From Verrucomicrobiota bacterium (GTDB lineage: Bacteria > Verrucomicrobiota > Verrucomicrobiia > Verrucomicrobiales > Akkermansiaceae): 64,000 nucleotides of DNA. The notes under the pieces are model-generated. The model did not search any database. It was not told the origin of the DNA and saw only the letters and a list, made by a program, of their open reading frames with translations. The position numbers and the translations under genes are program-made. The stretch lies in the NCBI GenBank assembly GCA_026397725.1, contig JAPLUI010000325.1, positions 1 to 64,000 of the forward strand. The letters are read 5' to 3'. Positions 39,839 to 48,837 of this stretch are shown here, in pieces. Position 1 is the first letter of the stretch; each line of letters opens with the position of its first letter.

Positions 39839-42556
39839 TTAGTCCGTGGATTCGATGAATTTGATGACGTCTTCCGCCACTGCCGAGCGGGTGTCCTTGG
39901 TCTGGATGTTGGCGATTTCCTGGGTTTTCCATGCGGCCTCCAGCGCCTTGAGCTGGGGCAGGATGTCGCGGGCGGCGGCACCGTATTCCTTGAGCAGCGG
40001 CAGGATCTCGCGGGTCCTCTGGCCCCAGCCGTTTTGAGTTTTGGCGTATTCGATGAAGACCGGGAGACCTTTGATGATTTTGTTTTTCGCCAGAAACTTC
40101 ATGGCCTCCACGCGGATTTCCTGGGCGAACATCTCGCCACTAGGTGCGGTGTCGTTGGCCACCTTGATGATTTCCGGCTCCAACGTTTTGAGTTCCCCGG
40201 TGCTCAGCGCTTTGAAAATCGAACGCACCGCAAGCGTGCCTAGACCGTCGTCGCTGGCAAGCATGCGCCGCAGCGCGGGATAGACGAGGTCGCGGTCGAT
40301 GCCATCCAACGAATTGGCGACGAGGCCCGGCTGGGGCGGGATCTGGTCGATGTAATCGGCGCGGAACAAGGCATAGGAAAGATACTTCGGCTCAAGTCCG
40401 CGCGGGTCCGCTGGATTCACCACCACGGACATTTTCAGCAACTGCGGCACGGCCTTCATGGCGGGGCGGCCGATGGATGTGAGGGCGAAGGCGGCACGGA
40501 CCCGCAGCCACATGTCATTCTCCGAGAGTTGGGTGATGAGCGCGTCGGTGGCGGGGGCGGCACGGGCCGCCAAGGATTGCAGCGCCAGGCAGGCCCCATA
40601 GCGGGCGTTGAGATCCTTGCTGGAGAGCATCGCTATGAGTTGTGGCATCACGTCGTCCTTGCGCGTGGCGAGCACCTTCGCGGCACGCTGGCGCACGGTG
40701 GGCGACCAGTTGCCGAGGGCTTTGAGCAATTGCTCGTAGCTCATGAAGATATAGGCATAGTCGAAAGGGCCGAGGTTGAAGTCGCGTCCGCCCTCGATGA
40801 TCTCCTGCAAGGTTTTGCTGGCAACGAAGTTATCCGGGTGCGTGCCTTTGCCGGTGATGGCGATTTTTTGCAGCGGAGTGGCATAGTGCAGGACAAACAG
40901 ACCGGTCATGTCCCAGTTATAGTTATCGCGCTCGATGGTGAAGAAGCTGCCGTCCCAGCGGCGGGCGAGGTCGTAATACCAGCGCTGTTCTTTCAGGAAG
41001 GCGGCGACGGCCTCTGGACCGGCGCGGTTGGCGGAGAGCGCGCCCCACAGATAGCCGAGGTAGTTGCCGGTGTGGCCGAGTTCCTTTTCGCCATAGGCTG
41101 CGGTGGACATGCGCGAGAAGAATTGTGCGCCCTCCCTGTCGTTGAGGATATCGAAGGTGACGGCTGCGGCACCGCTCTTGCCGTTGTCGTCATGGAGCCA
41201 GTAGGGCGGATGATCGCCGTAGGGAATAGAGCCTTTGTGGATGTAAAAGCGGTAAAAGGTGCGCGATTTCTCCACGGCTTGCCGCACCACGGGATCGTCG
41301 ACCCCGCATTTCTGCGCGAGGGCCATGGACATCCAGCAGATCAGGCCGGCCTGGTTGATCGCGCCGTAGCCGCCAAGGGTGCCGTTGTTACCGGCCACGC
41401 GGAACCCGTGCCCATAGGTGCCCACCGCGCCTTGGCTCATGGCGATTTTTTTGGAAACCTCGCGCAGAGCCGGCAACACATACTCGTCCTTGGTGGCGAG
41501 ATAGTATTCCGCCAGAAATAAATTGGCATAACTCCATGACCACGCATACATGCCCTCCTTGAGGGTCAGGTTCATTTGTGGCGGTCCGAGTTTATGGGCG
41601 TATGCCTTCAGTGCGGGAAGATATTCCGGATTGCCGCTGGCCAGCAGTGCCAGGGCGTTGACGTTGTCCGGGATCGATGGATCCCAATTGTCCGGGGAAT
41701 ACTCGCCGCACTGCAACCCGCGCTTGAGGATCGCGCGGCAGCCTTGCTCCACGATGAGCTTTGCTTTCGGACACTGATAGGGCGACGTCGCCGTGTAGCT
41801 GCCCATCACTTTGAGCGGGATCGTCACAGCCTTTACCGTGCCCTTGCTCCAGACCATGAGTTTTAGCTGGCCCTTGTTAGCGGTCGTTTCGGCCGCGGTG
41901 ATCGCCTGGCCGAAGGAAACCCGCGCATCGGCCGCGAAGGGTTTGCCATTGAGGCCGACGATCACATCATCCACTGCCAGCAGTCCCTCCGCCGGTGATC
42001 CTTTGGCCACATCGCGGATCAAGATCTGCCGTGAGTCGGAGGTGTCGAAGTCGCGGTTGAAGATCCATCCCTTCATGCCTGTGGGGCCGAGATTCCAATC
42101 GGGGGTGGCCGATTTTTTCCCGCCCCTGGTCAGATCAGGAGGCGGGGCGTTCACAGGGAAGTCCAAGTCGCGAGTCACGCCCGCACGCCAATGGATGAGG
42201 CGGAGATTGTTATCGCTGCCGGGTTGGTTGGCCTCCGTGACCGCCTTGGCGAATGCCGCGAGGGCATCGCCATCGAACGCCTTGCCTTGCACGCCTAGGA
42301 GCACATCACCCACCCTGAGAACTCCCGCGCTGGCGGCTCCCATTTTGATCGCGCTGATATAGATCTGCCGCGCGTCCTTGCCGCGAGCATCGCCCCCATT
42401 CGGGATGCCCGCGACCCCATCCAAAGCCAACGGAACTGCGATGGCCGTCGCCGCCGGCTTGGCGCCCCTGGTGAAATCCAGTGGAGCCGCAAGCGCATGG
42501 CCGGCGAGAAGAACAAGGGCCAGCCGAATAGATAAACGTGCGATGTATGAGGTCAT
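39839..42556 (-). CDS. Secreted PDZ - DUF6288 - HEAT repeat protein (intact)
   Basis: About 905 residues from ATG 42556 (MTSYIARLSIRLALVLLAGH, signal peptide); a further in-frame start at 42595 is less likely. Two PDZ-like domains (ASAGVLRVGDVLLGVQGKAF and SPAEGLLAVDDVIVGLNGKP) precede an alpha/alpha-toroid region typical of DUF6288 (VNALALLASGNPEYL, YAWSWSYANLFLAEYYL, GTYGHGFRVAGNNG, TGNYLGYLWGALSAN). The last about 300 residues are HEAT repeats (ALGNWSPTVRQRAAKVLATR, LNARYGACLALQSL). Probably exported and involved in protein or glycan handling; no activity is known to me. It serves here as the reference for the damaged paralogue at 30106. Confidence 0.75.
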   Translation of the reverse strand: MTSYIARLSIRLALVLLAGHALAAPLDFTRGAKPAATAIAVPLALDGVAGIPNGGDARGKDARQIYISAIKMGAASAGVLRVGDVLLGVQGKAFDGDALAAFAKAVTEANQPGSDNNLRLIHWRAGVTRDLDFPVNAPPPDLTRGGKKSATPDWNLGPTGMKGWIFNRDFDTSDSRQILIRDVAKGSPAEGLLAVDDVIVGLNGKPFAADARVSFGQAITAAETTANKGQLKLMVWSKGTVKAVTIPLKVMGSYTATSPYQCPKAKLIVEQGCRAILKRGLQCGEYSPDNWDPSIPDNVNALALLASGNPEYLPALKAYAHKLGPPQMNLTLKEGMYAWSWSYANLFLAEYYLATKDEYVLPALREVSKKIAMSQGAVGTYGHGFRVAGNNGTLGGYGAINQAGLICWMSMALAQKCGVDDPVVRQAVEKSRTFYRFYIHKGSIPYGDHPPYWLHDDNGKSGAAAVTFDILNDREGAQFFSRMSTAAYGEKELGHTGNYLGYLWGALSANRAGPEAVAAFLKEQRWYYDLARRWDGSFFTIERDNYNWDMTGLFVLHYATPLQKIAITGKGTHPDNFVASKTLQEIIEGGRDFNLGPFDYAYIFMSYEQLLKALGNWSPTVRQRAAKVLATRKDDVMPQLIAMLSSKDLNARYGACLALQSLAARAAPATDALITQLSENDMWLRVRAAFALTSIGRPAMKAVPQLLKMSVVVNPADPRGLEPKYLSYALFRADYIDQIPPQPGLVANSLDGIDRDLVYPALRRMLASDDGLGTLAVRSIFKALSTGELKTLEPEIIKVANDTAPSGEMFAQEIRVEAMKFLAKNKIIKGLPVFIEYAKTQNGWGQRTREILPLLKEYGAAARDILPQLKALEAAWKTQEIANIQTKDTRSAVAEDVIKFIESTD

Positions 42557-42608
42557 ATAAGTGTCAGGTTGGAGTGTGAGTATTTCTGATAGCACTATTT
42601 ATGCGATA

Positions 42609-43223
42609 TTATCCAGATATTTCGGGCTTGAGCCCCTTGAGCTGTGGGAAATCGGTATCGAGGTTGGCAAGGCACTCACGCACCTCTTTCACCAATTTAT
42701 GGTAGGAGGCACCCATCCCCTCGGGCGGGCAGTCCGTCTTGAAGGCCGGCTTGCCAGCACTCGGCGGACGGAAATTTCCATACAGGCTGTGCCCGCCCCA
42801 GCAGGTCTTGATCAGCAGGATGGGTTCTTTTAACTCATCGCCCATCCCGATGCCAAACATCAGCTCTGGCCCGAACCATTCCGGCCCCAAGGCACCCATA
42901 CCCATGGACAGTGGCCGCTTGATGTGTTCATATTCATATTTATAGGAGACAAACACATCATCGCGTACCACGAATGAGCCATTGGCTTTCCTGATTTTTA
43001 TTAACAGATCCCCATGCGTCGGGTGTTTGCCCAACTCGTCGAGCGTTTGCGCACCTGCATACCCTTCCTTGTTAGACTGTCCGGCGAGGATGAAGACTTT
43101 GAGCGGTCCCTTGAACTCGTGGCTCGGCTTGCCCGCTCCGGCCGGCTCGGCCATCACCGCACTCGTCATCAACGCCATGGCTGCTCCTGCGCCAACGATT
43201 GCTCTTGTTGTAATCGTTTTCAT
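42609..43223 (-). pseudogene. SGNH esterase (SASA-like), C-terminus lost
   Basis: 204 residues. Signal peptide MKTITTRAIVGAGAAMALMT, then VFILAGQSNKEGYAG with the GQSN block (Ser nucleophile), and a central part including LGPEWFGPELMFGIGMGDEL and LLIKTCWGGHSLYGNF. In complete relatives the sequence continues past LKGLKPEISG into a WFQGWND block and the catalytic Asp-x-x-His; here a stop codon follows immediately. Without the catalytic His it should be inactive. Confidence 0.75.
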
Positions 43224-43339
43224 TTCTTCTCTATTTTGACTGTTGAGGGGTTTGAACTACGGCTGGGAATCTGTCTTCTTTCAAGGATTTCACGGATGGC
43301 TGCGGTGATCGGACCAACGATGCCGTGTTGCATGGAGGA

Positions 43340-44881
43340 TCACTTGGCAGGCGGCACCTCCTTGCCGGTGATCACGAGACTTCGTTTCGGGATGGTGAAG
43401 ATGAAGGCCACCACCGATGAGGCCGTCATTCGTGCCTCCGAGTCGTAGCCTGCGTTGTCACGATTCGGCTGGTAATAGAAGGTGCCGTCGTTGCATTGCG
43501 CCATCGTGAACCACCACCGGTTGGCATCCATCAGTTTGCGGAAGTTGGCAGGCTCGATATGGGCCGCCAGCGCCGTGTAGGCCATGCCCATGGGCGGCGA
43601 GCCGTGTGTGTCGGGGAAACTCTGCGGATGCTCACCGATGACTTTCGAGTGCAGGAGGGCTTGCTTGCGGTAGTCGCCATCGCGATAGGGGCTGAGGATG
43701 TTGGCGATGCCGGCTGCGCCGGTCCGGCCCATGTCCGCCCAGTCGTCCGGCTCACCACCGGGTGAATCAGCATACCAGAGATAGCCGTTCTTGCCGGTGC
43801 CCTTTTTGAGAAACTTGTAAGCGGCGTCGAGACGGGTGCGATCAATCTTGATGCCGCAGCGCTGCATCAATGAGAAGGAAAGCGCGCCTTGGGCGGTGAG
43901 CATGGCGATGGGTCCATAACCCTCAAAACCCGGATTGTGGCCCCAGCCGCCATGAGCCTGCGCAGGCCCCTTGGGATAGTCATCCGGGTGTGATTTTCTT
44001 ACCTTCGGATCGATCTGTGACATGTCGAGATATTGCCCCGCCTCCAACAGGTCGCGAATTTTCTCTAACTCCGGCAGCACCCAGGCCTTCTTTGTGATCA
44101 GGTAATACTCGCTGAGCACGATCGCCGTGCCCATGTAGGTCCAGTTCATCAAACCATATTTCCTGTTCTCGTTATCGGTTGACCGTATGGACTTGCAAAG
44201 GTAGCGCAAATTGCGCTCGACGTCCGGCAGGTATCGTTTCTCGCCGCTCCCGAGTAATGCGAGGGCCGAAACCGTGTTATGCACCGGATCACCAAAGGAA
44301 CCATCTTCGTTTTGATGTTTGGATAGGTAATCGAGCAACTCTTTGAGGATCTTCTCCGACTTGGGGCAGGCTGCCGGGTAGGTCGCGGTATAAGCGCCAT
44401 AAGTTCTCCCGATATCGAGGTCCACGTTGATCGTTTCCTTACCGCGTTTCACCATGAGCGGGAGCTTGCCGGTCCCGGATTTCCCCTGGCAGGTTTCCAA
44501 GGCTTCCGCCAACTCCGCCACCGGGCCGTCGGCGCCAAAAATCTCCATGCCATAGCCATTGCGATGCGGATGCTGGAACAACTTGCCACCTGCTCCGACG
44601 ATCAGGTCATCGACCTTGATGAGTTTTCCCGCCGGTGTCTTGGGGAATACGTACTTCACCAGCAGCGCCTTTGGCTCACGGGCCACCAACTCGGCCCGCA
44701 TGCCGGTGAGTCCCAGATGATAAAACCAGCCCGGCACTTTCGCATCGGGTCCTGATTCGGCGCGCTGGTTCCATGGTTCACGACCGTCATAGGCGACTTG
44801 GGCCATCAACGCATTCGCCATCAATGACATGGCTGCTACTGCGCCTACTATTGCTTTTGTTGTTATCGTTTTCATTTTCAA
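43340..44881 (-). CDS. Secreted DUF6288-like protein without HEAT tail
   Basis: 513 residues. Signal peptide (MKMKTITTKAIVGAVAAMSL; alternative start 44875). One PDZ-like region (KTPAGKLIKVDDLIVGAGGK) and an alpha/alpha toroid (VSALALLGSGEKRYLPDVER, NWTYMGTAIVLSEYYL, GGWGHNPGFEGYGPIAMLTA, DWADMGRTGAAGIANILSPY, RWWFTMAQCNDGTFYYQPNR). It stops after LVITGKEVPP, exactly where the longer paralogue continues into HEAT repeats, so this is a natural shorter form. It follows the GH29 gene after 2 bases. Confidence 0.75.
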   Translation of the reverse strand: MKMKTITTKAIVGAVAAMSLMANALMAQVAYDGREPWNQRAESGPDAKVPGWFYHLGLTGMRAELVAREPKALLVKYVFPKTPAGKLIKVDDLIVGAGGKLFQHPHRNGYGMEIFGADGPVAELAEALETCQGKSGTGKLPLMVKRGKETINVDLDIGRTYGAYTATYPAACPKSEKILKELLDYLSKHQNEDGSFGDPVHNTVSALALLGSGEKRYLPDVERNLRYLCKSIRSTDNENRKYGLMNWTYMGTAIVLSEYYLITKKAWVLPELEKIRDLLEAGQYLDMSQIDPKVRKSHPDDYPKGPAQAHGGWGHNPGFEGYGPIAMLTAQGALSFSLMQRCGIKIDRTRLDAAYKFLKKGTGKNGYLWYADSPGGEPDDWADMGRTGAAGIANILSPYRDGDYRKQALLHSKVIGEHPQSFPDTHGSPPMGMAYTALAAHIEPANFRKLMDANRWWFTMAQCNDGTFYYQPNRDNAGYDSEARMTASSVVAFIFTIPKRSLVITGKEVPPAK

Positions 44882-44883
44882 TA

Positions 44884-45882
44884 TTATTTCCCTGTGGCAG
44901 GTGGATACAGTTGAAACTCCGAAATCGTCGGACCATCCGTGGATTCGATCACATTAAGTCGGACGGGCCGGGCGCTGACGGGTCCGAACGTGACGTCCAG
45001 CCTGGCACCGGGGTTTTCACCTTGATAACAGGCCTTCCACTCGTCGATATGCTGGTATTCGATGGCAAACTTGCGGATGCGCTTTAATTCCGGATACGCT
45101 TGTTCGATGACGGCGCGTCCCAGGGTTGCCGGTTTGCCAAGATCAACCTCCAACCATGCGGAGGTGGTGCCATCATCGGTCGCCCAACGCGTGGCGGAGT
45201 TGTCATCCACTGCCGTGGCGGGTCCAAAGGTCGGATCGTTATGGGCCAATTCATAGAGCTGCGCCATGATCGTGGCTCTTGCATGCGCACCCTTGTTCCA
45301 CATGCAGTAATAGATGCCTGGAGCGACGCCCTCTTTCCGGCAACTCTCGGCGAAGGCCTTTACGACATCGGTCGGCTCGTCAGTGGCGGCCACGGTTTGG
45401 GTTGATGTCTTGCTGGGCCAAAGCAGGAATTCGGAGGTGTGGCGGGTGGTGAGGACTGCGTAGCCCATCCTGGCCTGCCGGAAAAGCCTGGCCCAACTCG
45501 GCACGTTCAGCTTGCTCGGACGATAGAGGGACGCGGGGCCTTGGGTGAATTCATCACCGACAAAGGTATTCAGATTGAAATGCACGAAGGCACCAAACTT
45601 ATACGATTCCCAACGACGGATGTTTTCCGATGCTTTGGTGGCCGGCTTGTGATGAGTCCGAAGATCCACCTCGTAAGTCGCGATATCCTTGCCATCGGCA
45701 GAAGCGATGTGCAGGCTGGTGAGACCATTGGCCGACACGCTTTCGGTGACCACAGGATCGCGCGTTTCGCTGAGTTTCTCCGGCGACTTGTCTGCCACGG
45801 CCTGCTGTGCCATTACCGCACCTGCCATCAATGACATGGCGACAAGCGCGCCAACGATTTCTCTTGTTGTTTTCGTATTCAT
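44884..45882 (-). pseudogene. GH29-like alpha-L-fucosidase with catalytic core deleted
   Basis: 332 residues from ATG 45882 (MNTKTTREIVGALVAMSL, signal peptide). The first part of the GH29 barrel is clear (YKFGAFVHFNLNTFVGDEF, AVLTTRHTSEFLLWPSKTST, CRKEGVAPGIYYCMWN). The following strands with the catalytic nucleophile Asp are missing; after MWNKG the sequence goes straight to NDPTFGPATAVDDNSATRWA, the beginning of an F5/8-type C (discoidin) domain that runs to the end. About 200 residues are gone in frame. Sugar specificity (fucose) is inferred from the family. Confidence 0.75.
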
Positions 45883-45956
45883 TGTTCCTTTGTTACTTTT
45901 TTCTAAACATATTCGTTGATGTTCTTCTGTTACTTTTGATGGTTGCCCGTAGTCGT

Positions 45957-48062
45957 TTATGGGGAGCTTGGTTGACCAATCACTGAAAGGATTTGTTCGT
46001 TGGAAAACGCTTCCGCTCCCGGCGGCTGGGGCGGTTTCACGCCCGCGGCCCAATCTTCGGTCATCAGGCGCACCGGACCCAGCAGGCCGGACGGAACCAG
46101 TGGCGAGTCTTTGGTGAAGTAATTCCAAGTGGTGAAACAGAAGCGGCCCTTGGACGGGCGCGGCTCGTTTTTCACAAACCAATCCGGAATCCGCTTGAGG
46201 AAGGAACCGCCCATGTGTCCCGGCAGCCACTCGCAATCGGCGGGTTCCTGTTCGTCGCCGATCAAACGGTTAGCCCAGACATTGGTGATTTCAATTTCCA
46301 GTTGGTTGCTCCCCACCTTGAGACAGTCCGGCGGAAGTGTAATGCGCCACGGCGTGCACCAGACGACTCCAAGGTCTTTGCCATTGAGTTTGAAATAGAC
46401 ATCGGTTTGATCCGCACGGCGGTGGATTGATTTCACGGCGATTTTCCCTTGTGCCCGGAAGATGCTGAAATCCTCGGGCTGCGCGACGAAGCGCCCCCAT
46501 TGCAACAAGGCTTGGCAGCGTTGCCAATAGCAGACCATCGCCTTTCCCGGCTTCCACCATGTCTGCGTGCGATCAAAATGCGTGCCCCATTGTCCCATCG
46601 TGGCACCGGGCAGATAGCGCTCGTCCCACGGTTGCTGGGGAAAGCGATGCAACACGAAACGGTTGATGCCAGCGCAATAGGCCGCGTCGCCGATGGGCTT
46701 CAGCCACTCAGGAGTCTCGCTCCATTGGCTGTCGCCGGGTAATCCGGTAAAGGCTTCGGCTTCGATGATGTTCTGCCCGTTCTGCCTCAGCGCGGCGATC
46801 GTGGAATCGACTTCATACGGGGTGTAGCGCCCGCCGTTGGTCCGGAACTCGGTCATGACCCGGTCCACCTTCGGCATGATCTCGTCCTGCCGCCAGGGTC
46901 CGCCGTAGGGTTCGCAGAGAAACTCCAGCTTCGCCTCGTGCAATGTTTTTTGAATGATGGTGAAGTAGTTGTCGTTGTAGAGGTCTTTGATCGTCTCATT
47001 AATATCACTACGGAACTTGTCTGATTCCTGAGTGCTGCCGACCGTGCGTCCGGCGAAGGTCGCTAGAAATGGAGTAAGGTCATAGCCCCGGCGCGACTTG
47101 AAATCCTCGCGCATCAGTAGTGCCCAGCCTGGAACTCCCGCCTCGTAGCTGTCGAAATGGACATGGGTGAAACCGGTTCCTATCAGATCGCCGATGTGCT
47201 TTTTGATTTCGCAGATGACGTGGTTCATGTGGAACTCAACCGCCTTGCGGCTCATCTTGTCGCACTCGAATCCAGTCGCCTTCCACTGCGCGGGCTGGAT
47301 GAGCGTGCCCATGGTCGTGTGCCCGAAGCGATAGATCACCCAGTTTCCAGCAGGCGCGGTCCAAGTCAGCTTGCCATCGGGAGCAAGCTTGGTGCTGAGG
47401 TCGAGGATCTGGTCTTTCGTCACCGCGCCCTCCGCCGGCATCGCGAGCACGGCGATGTCACGGAAGTAGGTATTGCGCTCGGGGAGTTCAGGGTTTTCAA
47501 CCAGCCCGGTATTCGGGTTGAAGACGGGGAACTGCTGAACCGCGCGCGGGTCCACCTTGGGACGCGGCAGATCCACGTTGATCTCACCGCCTCCGGTGAC
47601 CGGCGTCTGTGAGAAACAGACCTGCTGCATCGAGTTTTCAGCGGTGATCCACGGTCCGCCGCTGGATTCGTAGCTGGGGCCATTGAACATGCCGAAGTCC
47701 ATTCCGAGCCGCTTGGATTCCAGTGCCGCATGCCTCACCATTTGCCACCATGGCTCGGTCCATGAAATGATCTCCGGGGTGGGGCTGTTGTGGATTTCCC
47801 CGGCCCACGGCGTGGTCACATCCGCGAGGCTGAAGACAGTGGTGCGGTTGAACCCCGCCGCTTTCAGCGCCTCCAGATCCCGGGTGATCCCCGCCTTGCT
47901 GAGATTGCAGCCCATCCACATCCACAGCACGCCCGGCTTGGCGGCCTCGGGCGGATTTGCAAATGCCTTTTCAAGATCCGCAGGTGCCGCCGCCAGAGCC
48001 GCGGGTGTGACAACGAATGCGGCGAGGAGTGCCACCAACCATGGGTAACATATTTTTCTCAT
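45957..48062 (-). pseudogene. GH106-like alpha-L-rhamnosidase with a large internal deletion
   Basis: 701 residues from ATG 48062 (MRKICYPWLVALLAAFVVTP, signal peptide). The N-terminal barrel fits GH106 (ANPPEAAKPGVLWMWMGCN, GMFNGPSYESSGGPWITAEN, FDSYEAGVPGWALLMREDFK, EAEAFTGLPGDSQWSETPEW). After CQALLQWGRFVAQPEDF the typical central domains are absent, and SIHRRADQTDVYF runs directly into KLNGKDLGVVWCTPWRITLP, the C-terminal beta-sandwich of the family. GH106 proteins are usually above 1,000 residues, so about 300 or more are missing, in frame. The barrel could still fold, so residual activity is not excluded. Confidence 0.7.
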
Positions 48063-48090
48063 TAGGATGAGGTCGGGGAAATGGAGGTTG

Positions 48091-48516
48091 TTACCGTGCC
48101 GCCAACTTGATGACCGTATTGAGGGGGTCCCACGCTTCGGGAATCTTGATGTGCATGCCCGTGGCGTCCTGGACAAGTGTCGCGGCGCGGCCGGATACCA
48201 GCATGGTCGCGGAAGGAAACTTCTTGGCGTCTGCAGGCACAGGAAGATGCAGCGTGGTGCCGGTGGGCGGATTGAGGACATGGAGGTATTCAAAACCGTT
48301 TGCCACGCTATTGATGTCCGTGGTTGATCCACCGGCGGGAAAAACCGTCAATTCCGGGACGTAATGCACAAAGAGTCCAACACGGCTTTTTTCATACCAG
48401 TTACCTGGTTGAGCGGCTATTGAGGTTCCTGCGGTCAGGACCAAGGTGAGACAGGAAATCATGGCGGACAGAAGATCCGCCAGGGCTGCTTGATTGATGA
48501 TTTTCGTGAATCTCAT
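48091..48516 (-). pseudogene. GH29-like protein reduced to its two ends
   Basis: 141 residues. After a signal peptide the sequence WYEKSRVGLFVHYVPELTVF matches the beginning of a fucosidase-like barrel; then, at VANGFEYLHVLNPPTGTTLH, it joins a C-terminal domain homologous to EYVHVMNPPAGKVLVLPPP of the complete protein at 59244-62153 and ends TVIKLAAR (compare DDTVIKLVVV). In the full-length relative the two parts are several hundred residues apart. The deletion is in frame. The upstream region carries the dyad operator described at 48549-48596. Confidence 0.75.
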
Positions 48517-48548
48517 GGTGGTGATCGATTGCTTCGGGGTGAAAAATA

Positions 48549-48596
48549 CCTGTAATACAACGGTTTACCATAGGCAAATCCATCAATTTCTTGCAC
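48549..48596 (-). promoter_or_regulatory. Conserved promoter block with 20-bp dyad (site 1)
   Basis: Written on the plus strand the core is GGTTTACCATAGGCAAATCC (48562-48581), an imperfect inverted repeat with matching outer bases (GGnTTTnCC / GGnAAAnCC). The same 48-base block, with one indel and a few changes, occurs at 57937-57985. On the coding (minus) strand it reads TGCAAG, 17 bases, then TATGGT, a plausible -35/-10 pair with the dyad covering the -10 box. It lies 33 bases upstream of the gene starting at 48516. Size and symmetry suit a LacI/GntR-type repressor. Confidence 0.6.
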
Positions 48597-48673
48597 TCTT
48601 ACCATTGAATTCGGGATTCACGCCGCCATGGAATTGATCGACACCACCGACGCCAGGGCACCCGCCCGCGGAA

Positions 48674-48796
48674 CACAGCCCTCGCGGCTGTGAGGGAAGA
48701 CAGGCGTCCCCGCCTGTCATTGGGGCGCACTGCGAAGGCTTCGCATTGGCGCGACAGCCGGGACGGCTGTCTTCCCTAACAGGCGGGGACGCCTGT
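48674..48796. repeat. Cluster of five hairpins (REP-like)
   Basis: Five successive palindromes: CACAGCC/GGCTGTG (48674-48692), GACAGGCG/CGCCTGTC (48699-48718), TGCGAA/TTCGCA (48731-48745), GACAGCC/GGCTGTC (48753-48771) and ACAGGCG/CGCCTGT (48779-48796). They lie in the gap 48517-48837 downstream of the giant DUF5703-like gene. Variants of the same word (ACAGGCT...AGCCTGT) occur at 16377. No coding sequence is visible in this gap besides the regulatory block. Confidence 0.7.
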
Positions 48797-48837
48797 GCTC
48801 CCCTCGGATGCGCATGAACCGCTGCGTTCCCGGTGGC

